Positions 16,472-25,470 are shown, counted from the stretch's first letter. The stretch is 64,000 bases of DNA from JAFAGX01 sp035624215 (GCA_035624215.1 DASPRY010000076.1:6861-70860), one strand, 5' to 3'. The notes: generated by a model not told the origin, from the letters alone. Translations and numbers: made by a program.

Positions 16472-17809
16472 TTACTGCGATGGCCCTTGCGCGGAAAGAT
16501 GGACCTTCGAGCGATCGCCGAGCGTTTTGAGCTGCTGATCTGAGATCCGTATGGTCCCGTCCAGCACCAGATGTAATCCGCCCGCTTCGTAGAATTCTGT
16601 TTTGTTGATCGTCGTGGAGTCTTGCGCCAACTCCGGAAGTGTCGCCTTAAAATCGGTAGCAGCTCGTACCGCAGCCAGAACCGGCTGGGCGATTTCATCA
16701 CGCAGCTTCGTTCCCTGCTCTTGCGAGCGAAGCAGTTCGCCCGCCCAGCCATCGGCATCGATGCGGCTGACCTCAGGCATGAGTTGCACAGCACCATTTT
16801 GCGCAAGCCTGGGCGTTAGTTTGACGGTAAGGGTGCCGTCGCCCTCGGCTAGTTCGCTGGGTGTCTCTTCGCCTTGCAGCCCAAAGCATCCCCAGCGCTC
16901 AAAATGCAACTGGGTGACCACGATGCTCGCTGGGGCGCTGCCAGTCAACGTCGCCCAGCGAACTAGATGTCGTACTCCACAACGTGGCTGTCTATACATT
17001 CTGGAGCGCAGGATTTCTGCAATATTCTGCTGCAGGTCCGCAAGATCTGTTGTCAGCTGCAGCTTGAACACACTTTGATCGCCTTCGCTGGCAGATTTTG
17101 TAATCACCCCGGAAACGATCACCGAAATCGGGTCGTTCTCCACCGTGATAGACCTGCTGGTTGGAGAGAGATTAAAGCTGACGTCTTCCGAGATCCCCAT
17201 TTCTTTTCCCAGGTTGAGTTGTTGCTCATGGAAATTCGCCAGCGCTTGCTCAAGGCCTTTTGCGCAACTGGAAATCTCCCCAACCTCTCGGTTCACTTCT
17301 ACGGTTTTCTGGTCCAGCCGATTCGCCTGTTGCACAACTTCCGAATCCGCCTTCGTCACTCTCAAAGTGATTTCTCTTAAGCCCGATTGCTGCGTTTTGG
17401 AAAATGCCTCTATGAATTGCTTGGTGTCGGTACGCGCCTCCTCTACGGCTTGGTCAAGAGAGTGACCGGCACGGGACACATCGGCCGTATTCGGATTCTT
17501 CTGCAGCTGCTCCACGAACGCTTGCAGGTCCTGGCTGGCAGTCTCACTGCTTTTCACCATTGAGTTGTATGCGTTGACCTGTTCACTGGTCGCCTGCACA
17601 GCCAGGGCGTGATTGAAGTCCTTCAAATCGTCGGTTTCTATTCCACCCTCCATTCTGTTCGGACCTCCGATGACCACCCAGGGTCGCCGGCTGTGCAGCG
17701 GGGTGCTTGTAGGCGCCGGAGCCGAGGTACCGGTGTTTTGCGCAACCGCCGATTCGATGATTGCCAGCAGGCTGGCCAGTATGCATCCGAGCAGAAAGGT
17801 TTTTCCCAT
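16472..17809 (-). CDS. Secreted coiled-coil-rich protein of unknown function
   Basis: A 445-residue protein starting at ATG 17809 (a TTG two codons upstream is rejected), with a signal peptide ending near AVAQ. Residues about 60-215 are charged and heptad-like (VEEARTDTKQFIEAFSKTQQ; VVQQANRLDQKTVEVNREVG), suggesting a long helical or coiled-coil region. The C-terminal half is beta-rich, with VSFNLSPTSRSITVENDPI and a cysteine-containing CGVRHLVRW segment. Lumen or periplasm is likely. It follows the divergent yebC region and precedes the GH9 gene by 157 bp, but a functional tie is unproven. I do not recognise the family. Confidence 0.6.
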   Translation of the reverse strand: MGKTFLLGCILASLLAIIESAVAQNTGTSAPAPTSTPLHSRRPWVVIGGPNRMEGGIETDDLKDFNHALAVQATSEQVNAYNSMVKSSETASQDLQAFVEQLQKNPNTADVSRAGHSLDQAVEEARTDTKQFIEAFSKTQQSGLREITLRVTKADSEVVQQANRLDQKTVEVNREVGEISSCAKGLEQALANFHEQQLNLGKEMGISEDVSFNLSPTSRSITVENDPISVIVSGVITKSASEGDQSVFKLQLTTDLADLQQNIAEILRSRMYRQPRCGVRHLVRWATLTGSAPASIVVTQLHFERWGCFGLQGEETPSELAEGDGTLTVKLTPRLAQNGAVQLMPEVSRIDADGWAGELLRSQEQGTKLRDEIAQPVLAAVRAATDFKATLPELAQDSTTINKTEFYEAGGLHLVLDGTIRISDQQLKTLGDRSKVHLSAQGPSQ

Positions 17810-17990
17810 GGGCAACTGCTATCTGAAACCGGTGGACGTAGTCTCGACGCCGCGTGATTGTACCCCGAAAATTGTGCGAGCAAAACATCAGGCACAATTC
17901 TTTGCATAGATTTACCAAGGTTTACTTGATTCTCAGTTCCGCACCAACGCGGTCGGAACCTCGCTCACCTTTGCTCTATTCACCCCGTGC

Positions 17991-17996
17991 TATAAT
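17991..17996 (+). promoter_or_regulatory. Candidate -10 box (TATAAT) for yebC
   Basis: An exact TATAAT lies 119 bp before the yebC start. Upstream, no good -35 is present at 16-18 bp, so this rests on the -10 alone. The 300-bp gap between the divergent gene pair contains no open frame I would support. Confidence 0.4.
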
Positions 17997-18114
17997 TTAA
18001 TTTCGCGTGCAGTGTTTTCGAGGCATTCCTGTGATCTCCTCTGGGCGAATCCAGCGCGCGACCATCGGCGTACGAGATCAGCGTAATCAAATTTCATTCA
18101 AATGAGGTTAATCC

Positions 18115-18861
18115 ATGTCTGGCCACTCAAAATGGGCCACAATCAAGCACAAAAAGGGTGCGCTTGACGCCAAGCGGGGCAAGATTTTCACCCGTCTTAT
18201 CAAGGAAATCACCATCGCCGCCAAGAACGGAGGCGATCCTGACTCCAACCCGCGCCTGCGTACCGCCATTGTTGCCGCCAAGGCAGAAAACATGCCTGCC
18301 GACAACATCAAACGCGCCATCCAGCGCGGAACTGGCGAATTGCCCGGAGCAACTTACGAAGAATTTTCCCTGGAGGGATACGGCCCGGGCGGCGTCGCAC
18401 TGTTGATCGACATCAACACCGATAACCGCAACCGCACCGTCAGCGAAATTCGCCACGTCTTTCAGAAAAACGGCGGCAACATGGCCGAGGCCGGCGCCGT
18501 AAGCTGGATGTTCCACAAGAAGGGCGACATCGTGGTTCCCAAGTCGGCTGCCAAAGAGGATGACTTGATGGGGATCGTGCTCGATGCCGGCGCCGAGGAC
18601 CTGCGCGATGACGGCGAGAATTGGGAGGTGCTGACCGATCCTTCCGCCTACGAAGCCGTTCTCGAAGCGGTCAAGAAGGCGGGCATCACACCCGCTTCCT
18701 CCAACGTGGCCATGATTCCACAGAATTACATCAAGTTGGAGGGTGCGGCGGCCAACACTATGATTCGCTTAATGGAGGCCTTGGAAGAGCACGACGACGT
18801 CCAGAACGTGCACTCCAACTTCGACATCGATCAGAAGCTGCTCGAGGAAGTAGCCGGATAA
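18115..18861 (+). CDS. yebC: YebC/PmpR-family regulator
   Basis: A 248-residue protein of typical family length. The start MSGHSKWATIKHKKGALDAK is diagnostic, followed by DSNPRLRTAIVAAKAENMPADNIKRAI and GYGPGGVALLI. Members bind DNA as transcription regulators or act at the ribosome to ease translation of proline stretches (TACO1/YeeN-like). It is followed by a rho-independent terminator at 18881. Confidence 0.95.
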   Translation: MSGHSKWATIKHKKGALDAKRGKIFTRLIKEITIAAKNGGDPDSNPRLRTAIVAAKAENMPADNIKRAIQRGTGELPGATYEEFSLEGYGPGGVALLIDINTDNRNRTVSEIRHVFQKNGGNMAEAGAVSWMFHKKGDIVVPKSAAKEDDLMGIVLDAGAEDLRDDGENWEVLTDPSAYEAVLEAVKKAGITPASSNVAMIPQNYIKLEGAAANTMIRLMEALEEHDDVQNVHSNFDIDQKLLEEVAG

Positions 18862-18880
18862 TCGCCTTCTTTCTCGATCC

Positions 18881-18910
18881 AAGCCGTCCGATAGAGGGCG
18901 GCTTTTTTAT
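18881..18910 (+). terminator. Rho-independent terminator after yebC
   Basis: AAGCCGTCC pairs with GGGCGGCTT (one G-T pair) around a 6-base loop and runs into TTTTTT at 18903-18908. It separates yebC from tlyA, whose start lies only 12 bp further on. Confidence 0.8.
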
Positions 18911-18921
18911 TATTTGGAACC

Positions 18922-19662
18922 ATGAAGCTGCGGCTCGACAAGTTGCTTGTGGAACGCGGTTTCGCGGCATCGCGCGAACGCGCGCAGGCGCTGATTCTGG
19001 CCGGTAAAGTTTTAGTAAATGGTCAGAAAATCGAAAAGGCCGGTTCCGCGATAGAAGCCGGCGCCGAGATCCGCTTGCTCGCCCAGGACCTAAGATACGT
19101 CAGCCGCGGCGGTCTCAAGCTGGAGAAAGCTCTCGAGCACTGGCGCGTTGACATAAGTGGTCAGGTTTGCCTCGATATCGGTGCTTCAACCGGAGGTTTT
19201 ACCGACTGCCTTCTGCAGCACGGAGCAGCACGCGTCATTGCCATTGATACCGGCCAGGGCCAGATCGACTTCCGACTTCGGCAAGAGCCTCGCGTTCGAC
19301 TCCTGGAAAATACCAACGCTCGTTATCTCACTCATGAACAAATCGGCGAATTTGTGAATTTCATCGCCATTGATGTCTCTTTCATTTCTGCAGCCCTCAT
19401 CGTTCCCGCCGCGGTTTCAGCGGGCTTCCCCAACGAACGCCGAGGCCGCAGAATGGTGGTTCTGGTAAAGCCGCAGTTTGAAGCCGGTCGCGAACACGTT
19501 GGCAAAGGCGGTATTGTGCGCGATCCGGCAGTTCAGCTTGCCGCCGTCGAAAAAGTTCGCCAGTCACTCCTCGCAGAAGGCTGCGCCACAACCGACGTGA
19601 CCGACTCGCCAATTCTGGGCGCAGAAGGCAATCGCGAATTTCTGCTGCTCGGGACGTTTTAG
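18922..19662 (+). CDS. tlyA: TlyA-family rRNA 2'-O-methyltransferase
   Basis: A 246-residue protein with an N-terminal S4 RNA-binding domain (LRLDKLLVERGFAASRERAQ, about 2-60) and a C-terminal FtsJ-like Rossmann domain. CLDIGASTGGFTDCLLQHGA (about 81-100) is the SAM site, and the K-D-K-E type residues are suggested by KLEKAL, IDVSFIS, and LVKPQFE. TlyA methylates cytidines of 16S and 23S rRNA in several bacteria and was first described as a haemolysin. It heads a likely tlyA-nadK operon: only 38 bp separate them. Confidence 0.92.
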   Translation: MKLRLDKLLVERGFAASRERAQALILAGKVLVNGQKIEKAGSAIEAGAEIRLLAQDLRYVSRGGLKLEKALEHWRVDISGQVCLDIGASTGGFTDCLLQHGAARVIAIDTGQGQIDFRLRQEPRVRLLENTNARYLTHEQIGEFVNFIAIDVSFISAALIVPAAVSAGFPNERRGRRMVVLVKPQFEAGREHVGKGGIVRDPAVQLAAVEKVRQSLLAEGCATTDVTDSPILGAEGNREFLLLGTF

Positions 19663-19700
19663 ACTTTGCTTCCTGGAATTTCGGTACAATTCAAGGTTCA

Positions 19701-20588
19701 ATGGCCAGCCGCAAATCCTCATCTGCCAAAGTACCCAAGTCTGTCGGGATCGTCTCCAAACCCGGCCAGCCGGAACTGAAGAAGATCGTCCCCGAACTGC
19801 TCCAATGGCTTCACGAGCGCAAGTATCAGATTGTGGTGGACCGGGAAACTGCGCCCGATGCTCACGGCATCGAGGCAGTTGACCGCGAGCAGATGGCTTC
19901 TCGATCCCTAAACTTTGTGATCGTGCTGGGTGGCGATGGCACGCTGCTGGCCGCCGCTCGCTCTGTAGCCAGGAAGGGGATTCCGGTGGTGGGCGTGAAC
20001 CTGGGCTCACTCGGATTTCTCACCGAGGTGCCGCTCGAAGAACTGTTTCCCACCCTCGACGGCATTGATGCCGGCCGTTACACCGTGGAAACCCGTTCGA
20101 TGGTGCATTGTGAGTTGATGCGCCGAGGTTCCCGCGTCGCCGCTTACGATGCCCTCAACGATGTGGTCATGGGCAAAGCCAGCATTGCCCGCCTTAACCA
20201 TTGCGACGTGTACATCGATGGAGAGTTTGTGTCCGCTTACAAGACGGATAGTCTTATCGTATCCACGCCGACCGGCTCGACGGCTTACTCGCTGGCCGCC
20301 GGCGGCCCAATCGTTATGCCGACCGTCGCTGCCTTGATCGTCACTCCGGTTGCCGCGCACTCGCTGACGCATCGACCCTTGGTAGTTCCCAATACCGCGA
20401 GAATCGAGATCGCGATTAGCACCGGTGAAGAGCAGGGCTACCTCAGCGTCGATGGCCAGGTCGGAGTGCCCATGCATGACGGAGACCGGGTCGTCTGCAC
20501 CAATTCGCCATACCAGGTGAAGTTGCTGCGCATCCGCAGAACGTTCTTCGATGTTTTGCGCACCAAGTTGAAGTGGGGACAAAGATAG
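19701..20588 (+). CDS. nadK: NAD kinase
   Basis: A 295-residue cytoplasmic enzyme that phosphorylates NAD to NADP. The catalytic GGDGT lies at 77-81 (D79), the substrate loop at NLGSLGFLTE, and the conserved TDSLIVSTPTGSTAYSLAAGGP further on. A short Lys/Ser-rich N-terminal extension precedes the core. The neighbours, tlyA upstream and an exported amidohydrolase 2 bp downstream, are on the same strand; tlyA-nadK is a frequent pairing in bacteria. Confidence 0.95.
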   Translation: MASRKSSSAKVPKSVGIVSKPGQPELKKIVPELLQWLHERKYQIVVDRETAPDAHGIEAVDREQMASRSLNFVIVLGGDGTLLAAARSVARKGIPVVGVNLGSLGFLTEVPLEELFPTLDGIDAGRYTVETRSMVHCELMRRGSRVAAYDALNDVVMGKASIARLNHCDVYIDGEFVSAYKTDSLIVSTPTGSTAYSLAAGGPIVMPTVAALIVTPVAAHSLTHRPLVVPNTARIEIAISTGEEQGYLSVDGQVGVPMHDGDRVVCTNSPYQVKLLRIRRTFFDVLRTKLKWGQR

Positions 20589-20590
20589 GA

Positions 20591-22279
20591 ATGAAATTCG
20601 CCGTTCTCTTACTGAGCATTGCCGTCTCCATGTCAGCGCAAACCAAACCCGCCGCTGATCTGATCATCACCAACGCCAACGTCTGGACTGGAGATGAGGC
20701 CCATCCAACAGCTCAGGCCGTCGCGGTGCTTGGCGATCGCATTGTCGCAGTCGGCTCCAATGCCGAGATTCTGCTTTGGCGCGGCACAGAGACCAAGAAA
20801 ATCGACGCCGGCGGCAAGCTCCTGCTGCCTGGCTTCAACGATGCGCACGTTCATTTCATCGACGGTGGCCGACAGCTTGACAGCGTCCAACTGAACGATG
20901 CCACCAGCACGGATCAGTTTGTTCGTCGCATTGCAGAGCAGGTAAAAAAGACACCAAAGGGTGAATGGATCTTGGGTGGCGATTGGGACGAAACCAAGTG
21001 GAATCCGCCTGATCTCCCAACCAGGGAAATGATCGATCCGCTCACGCCGGATAATCCTGTGCTTCTCAGCCGCTACGATGGCCATTCCGCATTGGCGAAC
21101 TCGCTGGCGCTGCGCCTCGCCGGCATCACCGCACAAACGCCCGATCCTCCCGGCGGCAGCATCGTCCGTGATGCTCAAGGCAATCCCACCGGCGATTTGA
21201 AAGACGCCGCCGTCGAACTGGCCGACAAAGTCGTCCCGCCGCTGACTCATGACCAGCGCATGCAGGCTGCAAAGCGTGCCCTCGAGTACGCGGCTTCGCT
21301 GGGAGTCACCAGCGTGCAAACCATGAATCCCGAGTACGCCGACATCGCAGTTTTTTCTGAACTCTTACAGACCGGCGGACTCACCACCCGCATCTATGCC
21401 GCGCCGCTGATTACGGGTGTCGATGATCAGGCAAAGATCGGAATTCGCCATGCCTTCGGTGGCCCCCACCTGCGGATCGGCGCGGTTAAAGCTTTTGCCG
21501 ACGGCTCGCTGGGCTCGCGCACTGCCTACTTTTTTGAGCCATTTTCCGATGAGCCCAACAACCACGGCTTGCTTACGGCTGAAATGCAGCCGCTTTCTCT
21601 CATGCGCAATCGCATGATGACAGCCGATGCCGCCGGATTGCAGATTTGTACCCACGCGATTGGCGATCAGGCGATCTCCATGGTTCTTGATCTCTACACG
21701 GATGTGGTCAAGGCGCATCGCGGTGCGGAGCGTCGCTTACGCATCGAGCACGCGCAACATATGGCGGAAAAGGATTTTTCCCGCTTCGCGCAGTTGGACG
21801 TGATCGCCTCTGTACAGCCGTATCACGCCATTGACGATGGTCGCTGGGCGGAAGCGCGCATTGGCCATGACCGCGCCAGCCGCACCTACGCGTTTCGCAC
21901 ATTTTTGAACCACGGCGTGCATCTCGCCTTCGGCACTGATTGGGATGTCGCGCCGCTGAATCCCTTGCTGACGGTTTACGCGGTGGTCACTCGCGCAACT
22001 CTGGATGGCAAGAACCCCAATGGATGGTTCCCTGAGCAGAAACTTACCGTGGCTGAAGCGGTCCACGCCTACACCATGGGATCGGCGTACGCGGAATTTC
22101 AGGAGAGGGAAAAAGGCTCGATCACTCCCGGCAAGCTGGCCGATATGGTTCTGCTCAGCGACGACATTTTTGCTATCGATCCCTCCAAAATTCGCGATGT
22201 GAAAGTCTTGAAGACCATCGTCGGTGGAAAAGTCATTTGGGATCCAACCCGCAAGGTTCCATACTCGACTGCGTACTAG
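20591..22279 (+). CDS. Exported YtcJ-like metal-dependent amidohydrolase
   Basis: A 562-residue amidohydrolase-superfamily protein. The ATG at 20591, 2 bp after the nadK stop, gives a signal peptide (KFAVLLLSIAVSMSAQ); a GTG overlapping nadK would spoil it. HVHF (about 83-86) provides the first metal ligands, HAIGDQAI a later histidine, and FGTDWDVAPLNP the terminal aspartate; EWILGGDWDETKW and YDGHSALANS match the YtcJ/COG1574 group. Substrate unknown. The C-terminal KLADMVLL and VLKTIVGGKVIW are typical of the small composite beta domain. Confidence 0.85.
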   Translation: MKFAVLLLSIAVSMSAQTKPAADLIITNANVWTGDEAHPTAQAVAVLGDRIVAVGSNAEILLWRGTETKKIDAGGKLLLPGFNDAHVHFIDGGRQLDSVQLNDATSTDQFVRRIAEQVKKTPKGEWILGGDWDETKWNPPDLPTREMIDPLTPDNPVLLSRYDGHSALANSLALRLAGITAQTPDPPGGSIVRDAQGNPTGDLKDAAVELADKVVPPLTHDQRMQAAKRALEYAASLGVTSVQTMNPEYADIAVFSELLQTGGLTTRIYAAPLITGVDDQAKIGIRHAFGGPHLRIGAVKAFADGSLGSRTAYFFEPFSDEPNNHGLLTAEMQPLSLMRNRMMTADAAGLQICTHAIGDQAISMVLDLYTDVVKAHRGAERRLRIEHAQHMAEKDFSRFAQLDVIASVQPYHAIDDGRWAEARIGHDRASRTYAFRTFLNHGVHLAFGTDWDVAPLNPLLTVYAVVTRATLDGKNPNGWFPEQKLTVAEAVHAYTMGSAYAEFQEREKGSITPGKLADMVLLSDDIFAIDPSKIRDVKVLKTIVGGKVIWDPTRKVPYSTAY

Positions 22280-22322
22280 AGGCAGGGTAGCCTCTGGAGG
22301 CCCAGCGTCCCCCATCTTCTGC

Positions 22323-22453
22323 GGTCATCCCGACACTCGGCGCACTTCAGCCGGGTGAGGGATCTCGCGCGGAGTGTAGGTGACCAACCGGCCCCTCTGC
22401 TCCATGCCAGATCCCTCGCCCAGCTGGAAAAAGCGCGGGGCGTCGGAATGACG
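22323..22453. repeat. 131-bp gene-less unit of the GGTCATYCCGA repeat family
   Basis: Left end GGTCATCCCGAC (22323-22334), right end GTCGGAATGACG (22442-22453), forming an imperfect terminal inverted repeat. Inside, GAGGGATCTCGCG (22357-22369) is identical to 43221-43233 of the GIY-YIG element, and AGATCCCTCGC (22409-22419) is its inverted partner. The unit fills most of the gap between the amidohydrolase and mazG and has no coding capacity. It could be a non-autonomous relative of the 43185 element. Confidence 0.7.
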
Positions 22454-22542
22454 CCATCTTGGTGTGGCCAAAGCTCGAACCCTATGCTACCCGCCCGACT
22501 CCCAATTGCTCCCACCCACTCACCTCATTTAGAGTTTCATCG

Positions 22543-23448
22543 ATGCCCACCACCGGAGAACGTTTTGAACGTGCGGTTTCCATCATGGCCCGCCTGCGCG
22601 CACCCGGCGGCTGCCCCTGGGATCGCGAGCAGACTTTTGACTCCATCAAGCCTTACACGCTTGAGGAGACGTACGAAGTGCTGGAAGCCATCGATAATCG
22701 CGACTGGCACGAACTGACCGGAGAACTTGGCGACCTTCTCTTGCAAGTCCTCTTTTATGCGGAGATGGCCCAAGAGCAGGGCTCGTTCTCGATTGATGAC
22801 GTTCTCGACCGGCTTTCAAATAAGCTTGTCGACCGCCATCCTCACGTGTTCGGAGACGTTAAAGCCGAAACATCCTCCGATGTCTTGCGCAACTGGGAGG
22901 CCTTGAAAGCCGAAGAGAAAAAAAAGCGCCTCGAAGCCGGAGGCGGCAAGAGCGCGAAGGCCGCAGACCAACCGCAATCCGTGCTGGCCGGAATTTCCAC
23001 CGCCATGCCCGCACTGCTGGAAGCACATAAACTCAGCTCACGGGCGGCTCACGTCGGCTTCGACTGGCCGAATATCGAGGGTCTATTCGAAAAACTTCAA
23101 GAGGAAACGCAGGAGCTTCAGGAATGTCTCAAGAATTTTCCTGCGCGTGGTCCGCAGCCGGCGGGCCGCGGCGTCGCAGGCTCGGGACGCCGCCAAATCA
23201 GCCCAGAATTACGCGATCGCCTGGAAGATGAACTTGGCGACTTGTTCTTCGTCCTGGTGAACATCGCACGTTATCTCTCGCTCGATCCTGAATCTGCGCT
23301 GAAGAAAACCAACCGCAAATTCAAGCGCCGCTTTCAATGGATGGAAGAGCAATTGCGTGCCTCCGGACGCACCGCCCACGACGCTTCGATGGAGGAACTG
23401 GAATCTTTGTGGAAACAAGCCAAGCGGCAGGAACTGGCAACCCCTTGA
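22543..23448 (+). CDS. mazG: MazG nucleoside triphosphate pyrophosphohydrolase
   Basis: A 301-residue all-alpha NTP pyrophosphatase. The ATG at 22543 starts the family sequence; the frame is open upstream only through the repeat. The first MazG domain has CPWDREQT (about 26-33) and the EEtYE...GELGDLLLQV metal site (ELGD about 65-68); the second has EDELGDLFFVLVNIAR. Two-domain MazG hydrolyses all NTPs to NMP and pyrophosphate. A GC-rich in-frame insertion (about 200-216, RGPQPAGRGVAGSGRR) splits the C-terminal domain. The stop overlaps the next gene's TTG start. Confidence 0.92.
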   Translation: MPTTGERFERAVSIMARLRAPGGCPWDREQTFDSIKPYTLEETYEVLEAIDNRDWHELTGELGDLLLQVLFYAEMAQEQGSFSIDDVLDRLSNKLVDRHPHVFGDVKAETSSDVLRNWEALKAEEKKKRLEAGGGKSAKAADQPQSVLAGISTAMPALLEAHKLSSRAAHVGFDWPNIEGLFEKLQEETQELQECLKNFPARGPQPAGRGVAGSGRRQISPELRDRLEDELGDLFFVLVNIARYLSLDPESALKKTNRKFKRRFQWMEEQLRASGRTAHDASMEELESLWKQAKRQELATP

Positions 23449-24218
23449 GCCGCCGCCCAGCAATTCTCGTCCGCAAATGCCAAACCCTCGATGAGATACG
23501 CGCCTGCGTCGCTCTGCAAAAAGAAGTCTGGGCTTTTGCCGACATCGAGCTGGTTCCGCTGCGCATTTTCGTGGTCGCCCAGAAAATCGGCGGGCAGGTA
23601 ATCGGGGCCTTCATTAACAACGAGCTGGTAGGCTTCGCCATGGCCATTCCTGCGGTTCGTAACCGGCATTCATTTTTGTATTCGCACATGCTCGCCGTTC
23701 GCAAGCAGTACCGGAATTTCGGCGTGGGGCGCAGCCTCAAGCTTTTTCAGCGTGATGAGGCTCTGGGCCGAGGTTTTGAGCTCATGGAGTGGACCTTTGA
23801 TCCGCTGGAAATCAAGAATGCCTATCTCAACATCGAGAAACTGGGCGCCATCGTGCGCCGCTACAATGTTAATCAATACGGCATCACCTCATCTCCGCTG
23901 CAAGGTGGCTTGCCTACGGACCGGCTGGTCGCCGAATGGTGGTTGAAATCAAAACGGGTGGAAAACGTGCTTAAAGAGCGCGCAAGAGCGCCTTTCACGC
24001 CAGAAGCAACCATCTCCGTCCCAGCCCAGATCTACGACTGGAAGTCGAAACCGGAAACGCGCAATCGCGCCCTACAACTGCAGGATCACAATCGTGCGGA
24101 GTTTCTCGAAGCTTTCGCTAAAGGTCTCGCAGTCCTCGGTTATGAAGGCGACCAGCAAGGGAACGGCACATTTCTGTTGGGACGCTGGGATGAAAAATGG
24201 AATTACCCTTTTTCTTAG
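23445..24218 (+). CDS. GNAT-superfamily protein linked to menC (COG3375-like)
   Basis: About 257 residues. The TTG at 23445 overlaps the mazG stop as TTGA, a standard coupling arrangement; earlier starts lie inside mazG. HMLAVRKQYRNFGVGRSLK (about 81-99) is GNAT motif A, and LMEWTFDPLEIKNAYLNIEKLGA follows as in the predicted acetyltransferases of COG3375. The C-terminal 90 residues have no GNAT features. It ends 45 bp before menC and the pairing may reflect a shared pathway, but the acyl acceptor is unknown. Confidence 0.7.
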   Translation: MSRRPAILVRKCQTLDEIRACVALQKEVWAFADIELVPLRIFVVAQKIGGQVIGAFINNELVGFAMAIPAVRNRHSFLYSHMLAVRKQYRNFGVGRSLKLFQRDEALGRGFELMEWTFDPLEIKNAYLNIEKLGAIVRRYNVNQYGITSSPLQGGLPTDRLVAEWWLKSKRVENVLKERARAPFTPEATISVPAQIYDWKSKPETRNRALQLQDHNRAEFLEAFAKGLAVLGYEGDQQGNGTFLLGRWDEKWNYPFS

Positions 24219-24263
24219 ATTAGTCTGTGTTCACTGTCTGTGTTTCTTGCGGCCGTCATCTTC

Positions 24264-25397
24264 ATGAAGATTGAAGCCATCACGCTTTATGAAATCCGCA
24301 TGCCGCTGGTGCATTTCTTTGAGACCAGCTTTGGCCGCACCTATGACCGCCGCATTCTACTGGTAAGGGTCGATTGCGACGGAGTTACCGGATGGGGCGA
24401 GTGCGTTGCCGGAGAAAATCCCTATTACAGCTCGGAGTGGCTGGACTCGGCCTGGCCCACCATCTCCCATTTCCTCGGGCCCGCAGTGCTTGGACGAACT
24501 TTGTCCACCGCTGGCGAGAGTGTGTCGTTGATGGCTCAAACTCGCGGCCACCGAATGGCCAAAGCCGCAATCGAAAATGCGCTCTGGGAGGCTGAAGCCA
24601 GACAGAAGCAGCAACCCTTATGGAAACTTCTCGATGGCAAGCAGCGCCAGATTGCTTGCGGTGTTTCCATCGGCATTCAGGATTCTATCGAGCAACTGCT
24701 CGACAAGATTGAAACCGAGCTCGCCGCCGGCTATCGCCGGATCAAAGTGAAAGTCAAACCAGGCTGGGATGTGAACGTGCTCGAACGCATTCGATCGCGG
24801 TGGCCTGAGATCCTGCTCAGCTGCGATGCCAACTCCGCCTATACCCTGGACCAGGTCGAACACCTGCGCGAGTTCGACCAGTTCAACCTGCTGATGATCG
24901 AGCAGCCGCTCTGGGACGATGATATTTACAACCACGCCCGCCTGCAGCAGAGGTTGCGCACCGCAATTTGTCTCGATGAAGCGATCCATCATGCCCGCGA
25001 TGCCGCGCAGGCCATCGAAATTGGGGCTTGCCGCATCATCAACATTAAAGTCGGCAGGGTCGGCGGCTTTTCCGAAGCCTGCAAGGTGCACGACGTCTGC
25101 GCCAGCCACAACGTTTCTGTCTGGTGCGGAGGCATGCTCGAATCCGGCGTGGGCCGCGCTCATAATATCGCTTTGTCCACGCTGCAAAATTTTCGTCTTC
25201 CCGGAGACGTCTCCGCCTCCAGGCGCTACTGGAAGGAAGACATCATCGAGCCCGAAGTCGAAGTCACCCCGCAGGGAACGATCGTCGTGCGCGATCAGCC
25301 CGGCACCGGCTATCACGTGCGCGAAGACTTGATCGAGAAACTCGCCGTTCGCAAGGAATCCATTCGTGCCAAACGCGCCGGCGCGGTACTGTCCTAA
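24264..25397 (+). CDS. menC: o-Succinylbenzoate synthase / N-acylamino-acid racemase type enolase
   Basis: A 377-residue enolase-superfamily enzyme, starting at ATG 24264 (MKIEAITLYEIRMPL). The catalytic KVKVKPG lysine pair, metal ligands in SCDANSAY, MIEQPL and CLDEAIHH, and the second lysine in INIKVGRVGG are all present. MenC dehydrates SHCHC to o-succinylbenzoate in menaquinone synthesis; this subgroup (OSBS/NSAR) often also racemises N-succinyl amino acids. No other men genes are visible, so the adjacent GNAT protein could equally point to an N-acylamino-acid pathway. Confidence 0.85.
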   Translation: MKIEAITLYEIRMPLVHFFETSFGRTYDRRILLVRVDCDGVTGWGECVAGENPYYSSEWLDSAWPTISHFLGPAVLGRTLSTAGESVSLMAQTRGHRMAKAAIENALWEAEARQKQQPLWKLLDGKQRQIACGVSIGIQDSIEQLLDKIETELAAGYRRIKVKVKPGWDVNVLERIRSRWPEILLSCDANSAYTLDQVEHLREFDQFNLLMIEQPLWDDDIYNHARLQQRLRTAICLDEAIHHARDAAQAIEIGACRIINIKVGRVGGFSEACKVHDVCASHNVSVWCGGMLESGVGRAHNIALSTLQNFRLPGDVSASRRYWKEDIIEPEVEVTPQGTIVVRDQPGTGYHVREDLIEKLAVRKESIRAKRAGAVLS

Positions 25398-25431
25398 TAC
25401 TGCAGTTTTAGGACACTACCGCCGGCGCCAA

Positions 25432-25460
25432 TTGACAAACTTTTCACCTGTCTCTGCTAA
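25432..25460 (+). promoter_or_regulatory. Promoter before the DinB-like gene, close to the start
   Basis: Consensus TTGACA (25432-25437), 17-bp spacer, TGCTAA (25455-25460). Transcription would begin near 25466-25468, only a few bases before ATG 25471, and there is no Shine-Dalgarno. A leaderless mRNA is predicted. Confidence 0.65.
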
Positions 25461-25470
25461 CATGCCGCCC

